A stretch of 45,934 nt of DNA from Promethearchaeota archaeon Loki_b32 (lineage in GTDB: Archaea > Asgardarchaeota > Lokiarchaeia > Sigyniarchaeales > SOKP01), in the NCBI GenBank assembly GCA_005223125.1, contig NJBH01000001.1:1-45934 (forward strand). The letters are read 5' to 3'. Numbering within the stretch: position 1 is the stretch's first letter; each line of letters begins with the position of its first letter. Under the pieces are notes generated by a model. It was given only the letters and a program-made list of their open reading frames with translations, made no database searches and had not been told where the DNA came from. Below are positions 18,456-28,208 of this stretch, one piece after another. The translations under genes and the position numbers were made by a program.

Positions 18456-19442
18456 ATGAGTCAACCAATTATCAGTGTAATCATCCCCACATACAAAAGG
18501 AATACTACAATAGAACGAGCTATCAATAGTGTTTTAAATCAGACTATTCATAATTTTGAAATAATTGTTGTTGATGATAATAACGAGAGAAGTAATTATA
18601 GGAAACTTAATGAAAAATTGATGAAAAAACATAAATTTGACGATAAAGTAATATATCTTAAACACAAAAAAAATATGAACGCAGCAGCAGCACGGAATAC
18701 AGGGATCTTATATTCATCATCGAAGTATATTGCTTTTCTAGATGATGATGACGAGTATTTAGCAAATAAATTAGAACAACAAGTAAAACTGCTTGAAAAA
18801 CTTGATGATACTTGGGGGGCAGTATACTGTGGATATTCTATATATAGAAAAAACAAATTATTGCAAAGAAATTTGAATTTAGGTCACGGTAATTTAAAAA
18901 AGAAATTGTTATTGATGGAAAACCCATTTGGGGGTGGTTCCACCTTGCTTATGAAACGTTCAATCTTGAAAGAATTAGATGGATTTGATATCACATTCTC
19001 GCGACATCAAGATTGGGAATTATTAATACGTTTTTTTCGAAAATATAGAATTGCTTACGTTAATCGCATACTAGTAAAAGTGCATCTTGATGACAGAAAA
19101 AATATTACTGATCCCGAAAATATTGTCCTAACCAAAGAAAAATATTTAAGGAAATTTAAAAAAGATATTGAAGAAATGCCAATAAGTTTACAGAAAGAAA
19201 TATATAAGCGCCATTATTTAGAAATTACAAGATCATTTATCAAAAATAAAAAGTATAATAGAGCTTTTGAGTACTATAAAAAATCTAAAAAATTTTCTAA
19301 GATTTTATTAATAGATTACATTAAACTAATTTCAACCCTAATTGATTCAATAATACCAATTAAAGAATTTCTTATTATTAATATTATAAGAATATCGCGA
19401 TATTTTAATTACGATAAACTTTTAAAAGCCTTTAATCGATAG
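18456..19442 (+). CDS. GT2 family glycosyltransferase (GT-A)
   Basis: A 328-residue enzyme with the standard GT2 signature: SVIIPTYKRNTTIERAINSV, IIVVDDNNERS, AAARNTG, a long acidic FLDDDDEYL (DxD) and a GGGSTLLMKRSIL...DGFD...RHQDWELLIR acceptor-side motif with the ED-type catalytic base region. It lacks a membrane segment. It lies 33 bp after the GT-C gene on the same strand. It would add one residue to the repeat unit from a nucleotide sugar. Confidence 0.88.
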   Translation: MSQPIISVIIPTYKRNTTIERAINSVLNQTIHNFEIIVVDDNNERSNYRKLNEKLMKKHKFDDKVIYLKHKKNMNAAAARNTGILYSSSKYIAFLDDDDEYLANKLEQQVKLLEKLDDTWGAVYCGYSIYRKNKLLQRNLNLGHGNLKKKLLLMENPFGGGSTLLMKRSILKELDGFDITFSRHQDWELLIRFFRKYRIAYVNRILVKVHLDDRKNITDPENIVLTKEKYLRKFKKDIEEMPISLQKEIYKRHYLEITRSFIKNKKYNRAFEYYKKSKKFSKILLIDYIKLISTLIDSIIPIKEFLIINIIRISRYFNYDKLLKAFNR

Positions 19443-19625
19443 TATAACAGAATCCCAATTTTGATTTCTCTAAGTAAATTTCAATATTTTCATCTCAATA
19501 ATTACCATACTTTATCAATAAATAAAAATAACTCTAAAGGAATAAGATATTTTTTAATTTCATTAAAAGGTGAATATCTCTTGAATAATAATAATTTTTT
19601 TAGATTATATAATTTATAACCTAAC

Positions 19626-20903
19626 TTGCAAAGTAAGAAAAATATTATGAAAATTAATAACCCAAGGATATTGCATTTACTTGAAGTTTCATTGCCAATA
19701 TTAGCGGGGTACACAATTAGAACTCACAATATACTTCAAGAACAACAAAAATATGTATATCCTTTAGCTTTAATTGATCCTAAGATTATGAGAAATAAAA
19801 ATCCTTATATTAAAAATGGGGTACCTTATTATAAATTTCCACCCTTTCCGGGATATAATTTAATTTCAGACTCAAAGATTCTAAAAGCTGTAAAAATTTC
19901 TAAAGGATATAATTTAATAAACACACTTTTATTTACAGATCAAAAAAATTATTTATCTAAGTTTGTTGAAATCCAAAAGATAGATTTAATTCACGCTCAC
20001 ACACCCGCAAGATTTGCAAAATATGGTTATAAGATTGCAAAAAGTAAAAATATTCCATTCATTTACGAAGTGAGATATTTTCCTGAAGATAGTGCTGTTG
20101 CAAGTGAAAAATATAAAAAGGATTCATTTAAATATAAGAGAAAACATAAAAAGGAAACTAAATTAATGAAGAAGGCTGATGCTGTGATCACATTAGGAAA
20201 AGCAATGAAAAACGATATTAAGAATAGGGGGATTGCTGAAGAAAAGATATATATAGTTCCCAATGGAGTTGACACTAAGAAATTTGTTCCATTAGAACCA
20301 AATCAATGTTTAAAAATAAAATTAAGTCTACAAAATAAAAAAGTTATAGGATACATAGGTTCTATTCGAAGAATTGAAGGTATTGAAATTTTATTGAAAT
20401 CTTTTTCTCTTCTAAAAAAAACAGTAAATGACGTAAAACTCTTAATTGTAGGACCAGTAAGACCATATGATTATTTAGAATCATTGAAGGATTATTCTAA
20501 GATATTAAATATAAAAAAAGATGTAATTTTTACTGGAATGGTTCCATATGAAGAAGTGAATAATTACTATTCCATAATAGATATTTTTGTAATTCCTCGA
20601 TTAAATTTAAGATTAACCAGATTAGTAACTCCTCTAAAACCTTTAGAAGTGATGGCGATGGGGAAGGTCTTAATAACTAGCGATTTACCTGCTCTAAAAG
20701 AATTAGTTAAACAAAATATTTCAGGAGATCTCTTTAAAGTAGAAAATAGTAAAGCTTTAGCTATAAAGTTAGAAAAATATTTAAAAACACCAGAAAAAGC
20801 TGAGATATTGAAACAAAGTGCCCGTGAATATGTAGTGAATAATTATAGCTGGTCTGAGATAGTTAAAAAGTATATACCGATTTATGATAAACTTTTAAAG
20901 TAG
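19626..20903 (+). CDS. GT4 family glycosyltransferase
   Basis: A GT-B enzyme of 418-425 residues. The preferred start is ATG 19647 (MKINNPRILHLLEVSLP), because the family starts just before this strand; TTG 19626 is less likely. Motifs are HAHTPARFAKYG, YEVRYFPEDSA, VPNGVDTKKFVP, IGYIGSIRRIEGIE and KPLEVMAMGKVLITSDLPALKEL (EX7E). The N-terminal AGYTIRTHNILQEQ is typical of enzymes found beside heparinase-like genes in exopolysaccharide loci, and the next gene is indeed heparinase-like. Confidence 0.88.
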   Translation: MQSKKNIMKINNPRILHLLEVSLPILAGYTIRTHNILQEQQKYVYPLALIDPKIMRNKNPYIKNGVPYYKFPPFPGYNLISDSKILKAVKISKGYNLINTLLFTDQKNYLSKFVEIQKIDLIHAHTPARFAKYGYKIAKSKNIPFIYEVRYFPEDSAVASEKYKKDSFKYKRKHKKETKLMKKADAVITLGKAMKNDIKNRGIAEEKIYIVPNGVDTKKFVPLEPNQCLKIKLSLQNKKVIGYIGSIRRIEGIEILLKSFSLLKKTVNDVKLLIVGPVRPYDYLESLKDYSKILNIKKDVIFTGMVPYEEVNNYYSIIDIFVIPRLNLRLTRLVTPLKPLEVMAMGKVLITSDLPALKELVKQNISGDLFKVENSKALAIKLEKYLKTPEKAEILKQSAREYVVNNYSWSEIVKKYIPIYDKLLK

Positions 20904-21012
20904 GAAATTAATTTAAATTTGATAAATCCCAATTTTCTTTAAGTTTATCAATTTAACACAATTAATTTTAATAGATAGAATTTTTGAAATTATAATTTAA
21001 GAGATTAAATTC

Positions 21013-23031
21013 ATGAATTTTTTAAGAGCTCGAAAATCCCTTAATATATCTAAAATTATTGAAAAAATAGAAAATAAAATTAGAAAGATTTTACTTTTTA
21101 AATATTATAATAAAAAACGCGAAATTATTAGAAAATCAGGTATTTCTGATGAATTCTTTTGGAGAATGCTTGGCTCCCCGAAGATATCTGATATTCGTAA
21201 TCTTTTCTTTAATAACAATATTTTTGCTTATTCTAACAAAGAAGAGAAAGAAAAAATTATTGAGTGCTTAAAAAATAACTGTTCCAGAGAGATTAATGAT
21301 TATCTTAATTTTGCTGACAAAGTTATCAGAAAGGAATTTGATATTTTTGAAAAAACTCACATATTTGATGAAAAAATTGATTGGCATTATAGCTTTTTCA
21401 ACGGTTTTAGATGGAAATTACAAAAATCAGAGAAGATGGATATACGTCCTAAAGATAAACAAGTTGATGTAAAATATACTTGGGAATTTAATCGACATCA
21501 ATTTCTGATATATTTAGGTTTTACATTTTATTATACAAAAAATGAAAGATATGCCAAAGAGTTTAAAAATGTAATATCAGACTGGATAAAAAGTAATCCT
21601 CCCTTATACGGGATAAACTGGTATTCTGGATTAGAAATATCAATTCGATTGATATCTTGGATTTATGCATTATATTTTTTTGAAGATTCTATAGAAATAA
21701 ATAATGATCAGTTTTTTAAGAAAATATTTGTATCAATGTCTCAACACGCGTTTTATCTAAAATATTTTTATACTCGCTGTTCATTTAACCATACTATTGG
21801 AGATTTATTTGGTGTATACTTATTTTCTAAAATCTTTGACCATATTAATCCCTTCAAAAAATGGGAGAAAATTTTTTATATAAAATTTAAAAGACAAATT
21901 TTTCTACAAACTCGACCTGATGGGACAAATATAGAACGATCTGTTAATTATCATAGATTCGTCTTAGAATTTTTTTCTCTTTTTATGATTTTAAACCCTA
22001 ATAAGTTGAAAGGAGAAGAATTGAAACTGATTGAAAAAATGTACAATTATTTATTATATATAATTAAACCTAATGGTACTTTTCCATTAATTGGTGATTC
22101 TGATAATGGAAAAGTCCTATTACTAACATTTCATAAAAAAGATTCTTTTATTGATCTAATTAATTTAGGTTCCATCTTATTTCAAAGAGGAGATTTAAAG
22201 TTTCACTCAAGTAAATTACTACCTCCCTCAATTTTACTACTAGGCTCTAAAAATTTTGAAATTTATAATAATCTTAAAATTATAAAGCCTAATACAAAAT
22301 TGAAATATTTTAACGATGCAGGATATTTTCTAATAAAAAATAATTGGACTAGTAAAGCAAATTATTTATTTATTGATTTAGGCAGATTTGGAGCACGAAA
22401 TGCAGGACATTCGCACAGCAGCATTACTAACATTATTTATTCTTATAAGGGAAAAAATATAATTACTGATTCAGGTACTTATACTTATAATAAATCATGG
22501 GAAGAAAGGAATTATTTTCGTAGTAGTAAAGCTCATAATGTATTAACTATAAATAATCAAAATCAGGCTATGATTAAATCATGGTTTTCTTGGGAGAACA
22601 AACCAAGAGTTAAAAGTATTATCAATATCCAGAATAATAAAATTGAATTGGGATGTTATCATAATGGTTATAAAGGATTCAGTATTAAAAGGAACATAAT
22701 TACTAATAGAGACTTAAACAATATACTCATTAAAGACACTGTAATACGATCTCAAGAGATTCAAGATGAAGAAATTTTTGATATAAAAATATATTATCAT
22801 TTTAGTAGAGGACTCAACATATCCCTTGAAAATAATATTGTAAATATAGATAATGAGATATTGTTGAAAGTCTCATCTTCATTTGATTTTAATGTTCAAA
22901 TCGATAAATCGCTATATTCACCTAATTATGGAGAAAAATATGAAAACTCCCTCCTTAATATATCTTCAAACCACTCGTTCAAGCAAAATGCAATATTTGA
23001 AATTCTAATAGAAATAAAAAATATTAAATAG
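21013..23031 (+). CDS. Heparinase II/III family protein, copy 2
   Basis: This 672-residue paralogue of the 13160-15274 protein is alignable over nearly its full length (IDWHYSFFNGFRW, VKYTWEFNRHQFL, SFNHTIGDLFGVYLF, SVNYHRFVLEFFSLF, GHSHSSITN, ITDSGTYTYNKSWEERN). The Asn, Tyr and His positions expected at the active site are kept. No signal peptide is seen. It sits between a GT4 gene and the two-domain oxidoreductase gene, the association common in bacterial glycan loci. Copy 1 sits beside a GT4 gene only. Both probably act on the glycan or its intermediates; a lyase or epimerase-like activity is inferred, not shown. Confidence 0.87.
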   Translation: MNFLRARKSLNISKIIEKIENKIRKILLFKYYNKKREIIRKSGISDEFFWRMLGSPKISDIRNLFFNNNIFAYSNKEEKEKIIECLKNNCSREINDYLNFADKVIRKEFDIFEKTHIFDEKIDWHYSFFNGFRWKLQKSEKMDIRPKDKQVDVKYTWEFNRHQFLIYLGFTFYYTKNERYAKEFKNVISDWIKSNPPLYGINWYSGLEISIRLISWIYALYFFEDSIEINNDQFFKKIFVSMSQHAFYLKYFYTRCSFNHTIGDLFGVYLFSKIFDHINPFKKWEKIFYIKFKRQIFLQTRPDGTNIERSVNYHRFVLEFFSLFMILNPNKLKGEELKLIEKMYNYLLYIIKPNGTFPLIGDSDNGKVLLLTFHKKDSFIDLINLGSILFQRGDLKFHSSKLLPPSILLLGSKNFEIYNNLKIIKPNTKLKYFNDAGYFLIKNNWTSKANYLFIDLGRFGARNAGHSHSSITNIIYSYKGKNIITDSGTYTYNKSWEERNYFRSSKAHNVLTINNQNQAMIKSWFSWENKPRVKSIINIQNNKIELGCYHNGYKGFSIKRNIITNRDLNNILIKDTVIRSQEIQDEEIFDIKIYYHFSRGLNISLENNIVNIDNEILLKVSSSFDFNVQIDKSLYSPNYGEKYENSLLNISSNHSFKQNAIFEILIEIKNIK

Positions 23032-23100
23032 AAAAAATAATAATTTCTCGCATCACCTGTGAATTAATTTAAAATATATTAACCTAATCTGATAAAAATT

Positions 23101-25296
23101 ATGAAGAAGTTATTTATTAATAAACAAGGAAAAGTTGTGCTAAAAGAGGTAAGAGAGCCATTAATCGAAACAAAGGGATCTTTAGTAAGAACTAAATTTG
23201 CCTTAATTAGTTCAGGTACAGAATTATCAACGATTAAGGAAATTAGATTTCGAAGTTTATCGCTTATCAAGAAAATTAGAACATCAAAAGATTATCGTAA
23301 GTTGTTATTTTCCGAATTAAAGAACAGAGGTATTAAAGAGGCAATAAAATTTACTAAACTTCTTTTATTCAAGAGGAATGATAAAAAAAATTTTTCCAGT
23401 CCTTCCATAAATTTATTTCCTATAGGCTATAGTTGTTCTGGAATCGTTCAAGAAACAAATATTGACAATTTAAAAGTTAATGATAGAGTAGCATGTGGCG
23501 GTTCAAATCATGCCGAAATAATATATTCTCCAAAAAATCTTACTTGTAAAATTCCAAAAAATGTAAGCTTTGAGGAAGCTGCATTTGCTACATTAGGAGC
23601 AATAGCCCTACATGGAATTCATCGTGCAAACATAAAACTAGGAGAAAATGTAGGCGTAATAGGGACAGGTTTAATAGGATTACTCGTTGTTCAACTAATT
23701 AAGGTAATCGGAGGAAGAGTTTTTGCTTTAGACTTAATTAATAAAAGATTAAATCTTGCTAAAGAATTAGGAGCAGATTTTATATTTAATCCCAAATATT
23801 ACAACTCAGAACGGAAGGTTTCTAAATTTACTGATGGGAAAGGATTGGATTCTATAATTATCTGTGCTACATCAAAATCTCCAAAACTTTTAGAAGATGC
23901 TGTTGATTTGATTCGTGATAAAGGAAATATAATAATGTTAGGAGGATTTCCTATAAATATAAACCGTGCCAAACTATATTACAAAGAGGTAGATTTACTT
24001 ATCTCAAGATCTTATGGTCCAGGACGGTATGATAATTATTATGAGTATGAAGGATATGATTATCCTGAAAAGTATGTACCTTGGACAGAAAAACGAAATA
24101 TGGAATTTGTTTTAAAATTAATTTCAGAAAAGAAATTAAATGTTAAGAGATTAATTACTGACATTATTCCTGTTGAAAAAGCGAATACCGCTTATAATAA
24201 ATTGGAAAAAGACCCAATTAACACTATTGCAATTTTATTAAAATTCTTTAAAGATGATGGTAGTATAAAAATTATTAAAGATCAAATAAAAGAAAAAGAA
24301 ATTTCTAAAAAATTAATTATTGGACTCATTGGATGTGGTTCATTTGCTCAGGGCTCACATTTACCCCACTTATTATCTAACCCAAACTGTAAAATAAAAG
24401 GGATCTCTACCCAGCATAATTCTTCTGCGAATTATTGTAAGGAAAATTATCATCCAGAGTTTGTGACTACTGATTATAAAAAAATTCTTAAAGATCCAGA
24501 AATTGAGACTGTATTTATTTATACTAGACATAATACTCATAAAAAATTTGCAATTAAGGCATTAAAAGCCGGTAAGAATGTATTTGTTGAAAAACCTATG
24601 GGAATTACATATGATCAATGTGTTAATGTTTATAATACTGTTAAAGAAACCAAAAAGTTGTATTCCATAGGATTCAATCGACGATACAGTTCTTTAATAC
24701 AAATATCTAAAGGATTATTAAAGGATAGAACTAATCCAATAATTATAAATTATAGAATTGCTAATAGTTTTATCCCTGGACATCATTGGATTTTTGATCC
24801 GAATGAAGGCGGTGGACCAATAATAGGGGAATTTTGCCATTTTGTTGATTTAGTTTTATATTTAATTAATTCTTCTCCAATTGAATTAATAGCAAAAGGG
24901 GGTTCTCTCAGCCATAAAAATCTAGATGTTTTTGACAGTTGTACAGTTATTATTAAATTCAAAAATGCTTCTCTTGCTAATCTTGTTTACACCGATCTAA
25001 ATGCTCCAGATATGCCAAAAGAGAGAATTGAAATTTTTTCTGGAGAATCATCAATAATAATAGACTCCTTTAAAACAATGCAAATTGGGGGTTTTGATGC
25101 AGGAAATAAATTTTTAAGTGAGCCAGATAAAGGACATGAAAAAGAGATGAAGACAATAGTTAATTCTAATTTAGGATTAGAAAAATTGTTAGTAAATGAA
25201 ACTGATGCTATAAGGGCAATGGATCTATGCTTTAAAACAATCGAATCTATAAAAAAAAATAAGAGTATTAATATCGAAAGCGAATTTTATGAATGA
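23101..25296 (+). CDS. Two-domain oxidoreductase (MDR fused to Gfo/Idh/MocA)
   Basis: A 731-residue fusion. Residues about 1-380 are a medium-chain dehydrogenase (NDRVACGGSNHAE, FATLGAIALHGIHRA, GVIGTGLIGLLVVQL as the Rossmann loop). It lacks the usual GHE zinc motif. Residues about 398-731 are a Gfo/Idh/MocA domain (IGLIGCGSFAQGSHL, VFVEKPMG, GFNRRYS, GGGPIIGEFCHFVDL). This fixed fusion is known from bacterial polysaccharide clusters next to heparinase-like and GT4 genes, as here. The substrate is unknown; a nucleotide-sugar or glycan uronate redox step is likely. The gene is 69 bp after the heparinase-like gene and 29 bp before asnB, so probably one operon. Confidence 0.87.
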   Translation: MKKLFINKQGKVVLKEVREPLIETKGSLVRTKFALISSGTELSTIKEIRFRSLSLIKKIRTSKDYRKLLFSELKNRGIKEAIKFTKLLLFKRNDKKNFSSPSINLFPIGYSCSGIVQETNIDNLKVNDRVACGGSNHAEIIYSPKNLTCKIPKNVSFEEAAFATLGAIALHGIHRANIKLGENVGVIGTGLIGLLVVQLIKVIGGRVFALDLINKRLNLAKELGADFIFNPKYYNSERKVSKFTDGKGLDSIIICATSKSPKLLEDAVDLIRDKGNIIMLGGFPININRAKLYYKEVDLLISRSYGPGRYDNYYEYEGYDYPEKYVPWTEKRNMEFVLKLISEKKLNVKRLITDIIPVEKANTAYNKLEKDPINTIAILLKFFKDDGSIKIIKDQIKEKEISKKLIIGLIGCGSFAQGSHLPHLLSNPNCKIKGISTQHNSSANYCKENYHPEFVTTDYKKILKDPEIETVFIYTRHNTHKKFAIKALKAGKNVFVEKPMGITYDQCVNVYNTVKETKKLYSIGFNRRYSSLIQISKGLLKDRTNPIIINYRIANSFIPGHHWIFDPNEGGGPIIGEFCHFVDLVLYLINSSPIELIAKGGSLSHKNLDVFDSCTVIIKFKNASLANLVYTDLNAPDMPKERIEIFSGESSIIIDSFKTMQIGGFDAGNKFLSEPDKGHEKEMKTIVNSNLGLEKLLVNETDAIRAMDLCFKTIESIKKNKSINIESEFYE

Positions 25297-25325
25297 ATTT
25301 CCAATCAAATTTCAGTTAACGTAAA

Positions 25326-27278
25326 ATGTGTGGAATTGCGGGGATATACGGTCTCGAAGATAAATTACTTTTAAAAAAGATGCTAAAATGCATAAAATAC
25401 AGAGGCCCTGATGATCAAGGATTATATATTGGTGATAATCTATCCATAGGACATGTGAGATTAAGTATTATAGACCTTACAGAAGCTGGACGAAATCCAT
25501 TATTTAACGAAGATGGTTCTATTTTTGTTGCATTTAATGGAGAAATCTATAATTTCCGGGATTTGCGTGATGAGTTAATGAAAATGGGCCATAAATTCCA
25601 ATCAAGAACAGACACAGAAGTTATAGTTCATGCTTATGAAGAATGGGGAATGGATTGTGTTAAAAAATTCAATGGTATGTTTGCCTTTGCTCTGTTTGAT
25701 ATTAACAAAAAAAAATTATATCTATGTAGAGATCAATTCGGAATTAAGCCACTGTTTTATTCCACTCAAGGAGAATTATTCTTTTTTGCTTCAGATATAA
25801 AAGCTCTAATTGAAAGTGGTTATATTAAATCTGAAATAAATAAACTTGGATTATATTATTGTTTATCATTCTTTAGTACTCCTAGCCCTTATACCATATA
25901 TAAAGGAATAAAAAAATTACCTCCAGGTTATTATCTAGAGATAGATTTCAAAAAGAAAATAAAAATAACAAAATATTATGATATAAACGATCTACCAAAT
26001 AATTTTCAATATGATTTTGATCTTATTGTTAAGAAAGGTGAACTTTTATTAAGAGAATCAATAGATAGAATGAGATATTCTGATGTTCCTCAAGGTGTTT
26101 TTTTAAGTGGTGGGATTGATTCAAGTACAATTGTTGCCTTATTGGATGAAATGGAATCTCAACCAATTGAAACATTTTCTATTGGAATAGAGGGTTATGG
26201 TGAACAATATAATGAACTTAAATGGGCACAGATTATTCATGAAGAATTTAATACAAATCATCATGAATATTTTATCAGACCTGATGAATTACCAAATTTA
26301 TTACAAGAATATTTAAATCAACAATATGATTTTATAGCAGATCCTGCAAACATACTCACATATCAACTCTCGAAAGAAGCGATAAGAAATAAAGTTAAAG
26401 TAGTTCATGTAGGGGAAGGAGCTGATGAAATCTATTGTGGATATCAAGTTTATTTTAAAATCTTGAATAGCTTTACTAAGCAATATTTATATTTTAAATT
26501 ACACCATATCCTAAAAAGCGCAATAAATCTCTATTTAAAAAGTGGAATTGATTTATTTAAGAAAATAATAGGAAGGAAATCTAATTATTTGAATTTCATC
26601 TATACAAAAACAGGAACTTTAGAGAGACTAAATGAGGATACTTTAATTCCAGTAAGGGGTATAATGGGATTTTCGGAGGTAGATAAGGAAAATATTCTAA
26701 GACAAGAAGGAATTCCTTCAAAAAATTCAATATATCATATTTATAACATTTTAAAACAATTAAATAGAAATTCTAAAGGATTAAGTGCTAAAGAATCACA
26801 TTTTCAAGATATGCGTTATTTAGAGTTTAAATTAAGACTTCCAGAATTAATTTTAATGAGGGTCGACTTTAATACAATGTTATCCTCAATTGAAGCACGT
26901 GTTCCCTTTTTTGATAAGCACTTATTAGAATTTAATTTATCTTTATGTCCACCAATAAAAATACATTATAATGATAAGATCTCTAAATATATATTAAAGA
27001 AAATTATGAAAGACAAATTACCTAAAGAAACTTTAAATCGTAAAAAAATAGGGTTAACTACTCCAGTATCTTGGAAAAAATCTTTAGATTTTTCTCATCT
27101 AATAGAATCTGAATTCTCGAGAAGTTATCTAAAAAAATACTTTAGAGAAGATTTTTTAGAAAAGATTGTAAAAAATAGAAGTTATAGAATGAATTTCCCT
27201 CAACTTAAAATATGGCAAATCTTAAATTTTTGCTTCCTGTATCGAAAAGTAATTTTAAAAGAAAAAATAATCTTATAG
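25326..27278 (+). CDS. asnB: Asparagine synthase (glutamine-hydrolysing) homologue
   Basis: A 650-residue class II amidotransferase. The glutaminase domain has the processed-Cys start MCGIAGIYG, RGPDDQG, HVRLSIIDL, FNGEIYN and RTDTEV, all intact. The synthetase domain has the pyrophosphate loop FLSGGIDSSTIV and GEGADEIYCGY. In glycan loci such proteins often amidate uronic acids (WbpS-like) instead of making asparagine. Given the uronate-type sugar genes nearby I favour that, but a metabolic AsnB is possible. It lies 29 bp after the two-domain oxidoreductase gene and 21 bp before a degenerate dehydrogenase-like gene. Confidence 0.9.
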   Translation: MCGIAGIYGLEDKLLLKKMLKCIKYRGPDDQGLYIGDNLSIGHVRLSIIDLTEAGRNPLFNEDGSIFVAFNGEIYNFRDLRDELMKMGHKFQSRTDTEVIVHAYEEWGMDCVKKFNGMFAFALFDINKKKLYLCRDQFGIKPLFYSTQGELFFFASDIKALIESGYIKSEINKLGLYYCLSFFSTPSPYTIYKGIKKLPPGYYLEIDFKKKIKITKYYDINDLPNNFQYDFDLIVKKGELLLRESIDRMRYSDVPQGVFLSGGIDSSTIVALLDEMESQPIETFSIGIEGYGEQYNELKWAQIIHEEFNTNHHEYFIRPDELPNLLQEYLNQQYDFIADPANILTYQLSKEAIRNKVKVVHVGEGADEIYCGYQVYFKILNSFTKQYLYFKLHHILKSAINLYLKSGIDLFKKIIGRKSNYLNFIYTKTGTLERLNEDTLIPVRGIMGFSEVDKENILRQEGIPSKNSIYHIYNILKQLNRNSKGLSAKESHFQDMRYLEFKLRLPELILMRVDFNTMLSSIEARVPFFDKHLLEFNLSLCPPIKIHYNDKISKYILKKIMKDKLPKETLNRKKIGLTTPVSWKKSLDFSHLIESEFSRSYLKKYFREDFLEKIVKNRSYRMNFPQLKIWQILNFCFLYRKVILKEKIIL

Positions 27279-27299
27279 AATAATTAAAATTATAATACA

Positions 27300-28112
27300 T
27301 TGAATAAATCGATGGCTGAAATTAAAGCAATTGACCCTGTAAAAATTAACAACCAGTTTGCTGTTTTTTCAACATATTCAGACGATCCAATATTTAACAA
27401 TGAAATAATTTCAATTGATTCACCAATTTTTTGTGCAGGAAAAATTACTAATTTTGAGCAAAACGTTTATAATTTTAATAAAAATGATTTAGTAGCATAT
27501 ATATCTCTTAAGCAGAATTTAAACATTGAAATATCATCTAACCTGATTTTAAAATTTAATAATAATGGAAATCAGAAATTAATTGCATTCATTCCTTATG
27601 CTTCATTTGCTATGAAAATTCTTAGAGAAATTGATCCAAAAATAGCTCAAAATATTTCAATTATAGGAAAAAACTTTTTCTCTACTCTTTTGGCTAATAT
27701 CATAAGAAGTAGTGGTGCTAATGTAATAAATATCGAGAAAAATAATGATATAAACTATAATGATGAAGATTCAATAGATTCTTTAATAGTGGTCTCAAAT
27801 TTAACTCAAAAAAATAGAAAGCTAATTGAGACTCTAAATATAAAAAAAAAGTATTATCTAAAACAAATATCAATATTCGATAAAGGATTAGATGATCCTA
27901 AATATATTAAGGGTATAAAATATCCATATTCATATGTAAGATGGAAATTTAAAGAAAATCTTAATTTTTTCCTTTATTTAGTTGAAAAGAATGTTGTAAA
28001 TATTGATTTCCTAGAACTTACCTATGTCAAAGCTGAATCTATAGAAGATTTAAAAAATAAAGTTAAAGATGCACAGAAAAATTCTTTAATATTATATGAG
28101 ATCTCCTATTAA
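27300..28112 (+). CDS. Degenerate MDR-like protein (apparent pseudoenzyme)
   Basis: A protein of 266-270 residues; ATG 27312 is preferred over TTG 27300. It parallels the MDR half of the 23101-25296 protein. NDLVAYISLKQN matches the NDRVACGG region, IPYASFAMKILREID the GAIALHGIHRA helix, and ISIIGKNFFSTLLANIIRSSGANVINIE the Rossmann strand-helix-strand, with the GxGxxG glycines lost (GKNFFS). GLDDPKYIKGIKYPYSYVRW matches the tract GRYDNYYEYEGYDYPEKYVP and the Trp that follows it. Cofactor binding is therefore unlikely. It may be a regulatory or scaffolding subunit for the true oxidoreductase. I infer this from residue comparison alone. Confidence 0.65.
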   Translation: MNKSMAEIKAIDPVKINNQFAVFSTYSDDPIFNNEIISIDSPIFCAGKITNFEQNVYNFNKNDLVAYISLKQNLNIEISSNLILKFNNNGNQKLIAFIPYASFAMKILREIDPKIAQNISIIGKNFFSTLLANIIRSSGANVINIEKNNDINYNDEDSIDSLIVVSNLTQKNRKLIETLNIKKKYYLKQISIFDKGLDDPKYIKGIKYPYSYVRWKFKENLNFFLYLVEKNVVNIDFLELTYVKAESIEDLKNKVKDAQKNSLILYEISY

Positions 28113-28208
28113 CAACTTTTTATTTTGTTCCCTAAAAAATATAAAACTAATATGTTATTTCAAAAACATTCAATTAATTACAATAATTATTAGGAAATAA
28201 GATGTTTA

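Noticed and set aside
18338-18529. 63-codon frame bridging two glycosyltransferase genes
   Set aside because: It lies in another frame over the end of the GT-C gene and the start of the GT2 gene; both of those have clear family motifs.
19502-19714. 70-codon minus-strand frame between GT2 and GT4 genes
   Set aside because: It overlaps the start of the GT4 gene antisense and has no recognisable features; treated as chance.
25326-27278. Assigning this gene to amino-acid metabolism only
   Set aside because: All AsnB motifs are present, but its position within a glycan operon and the presence of a second copy make sugar amidation at least as likely, so both are stated.
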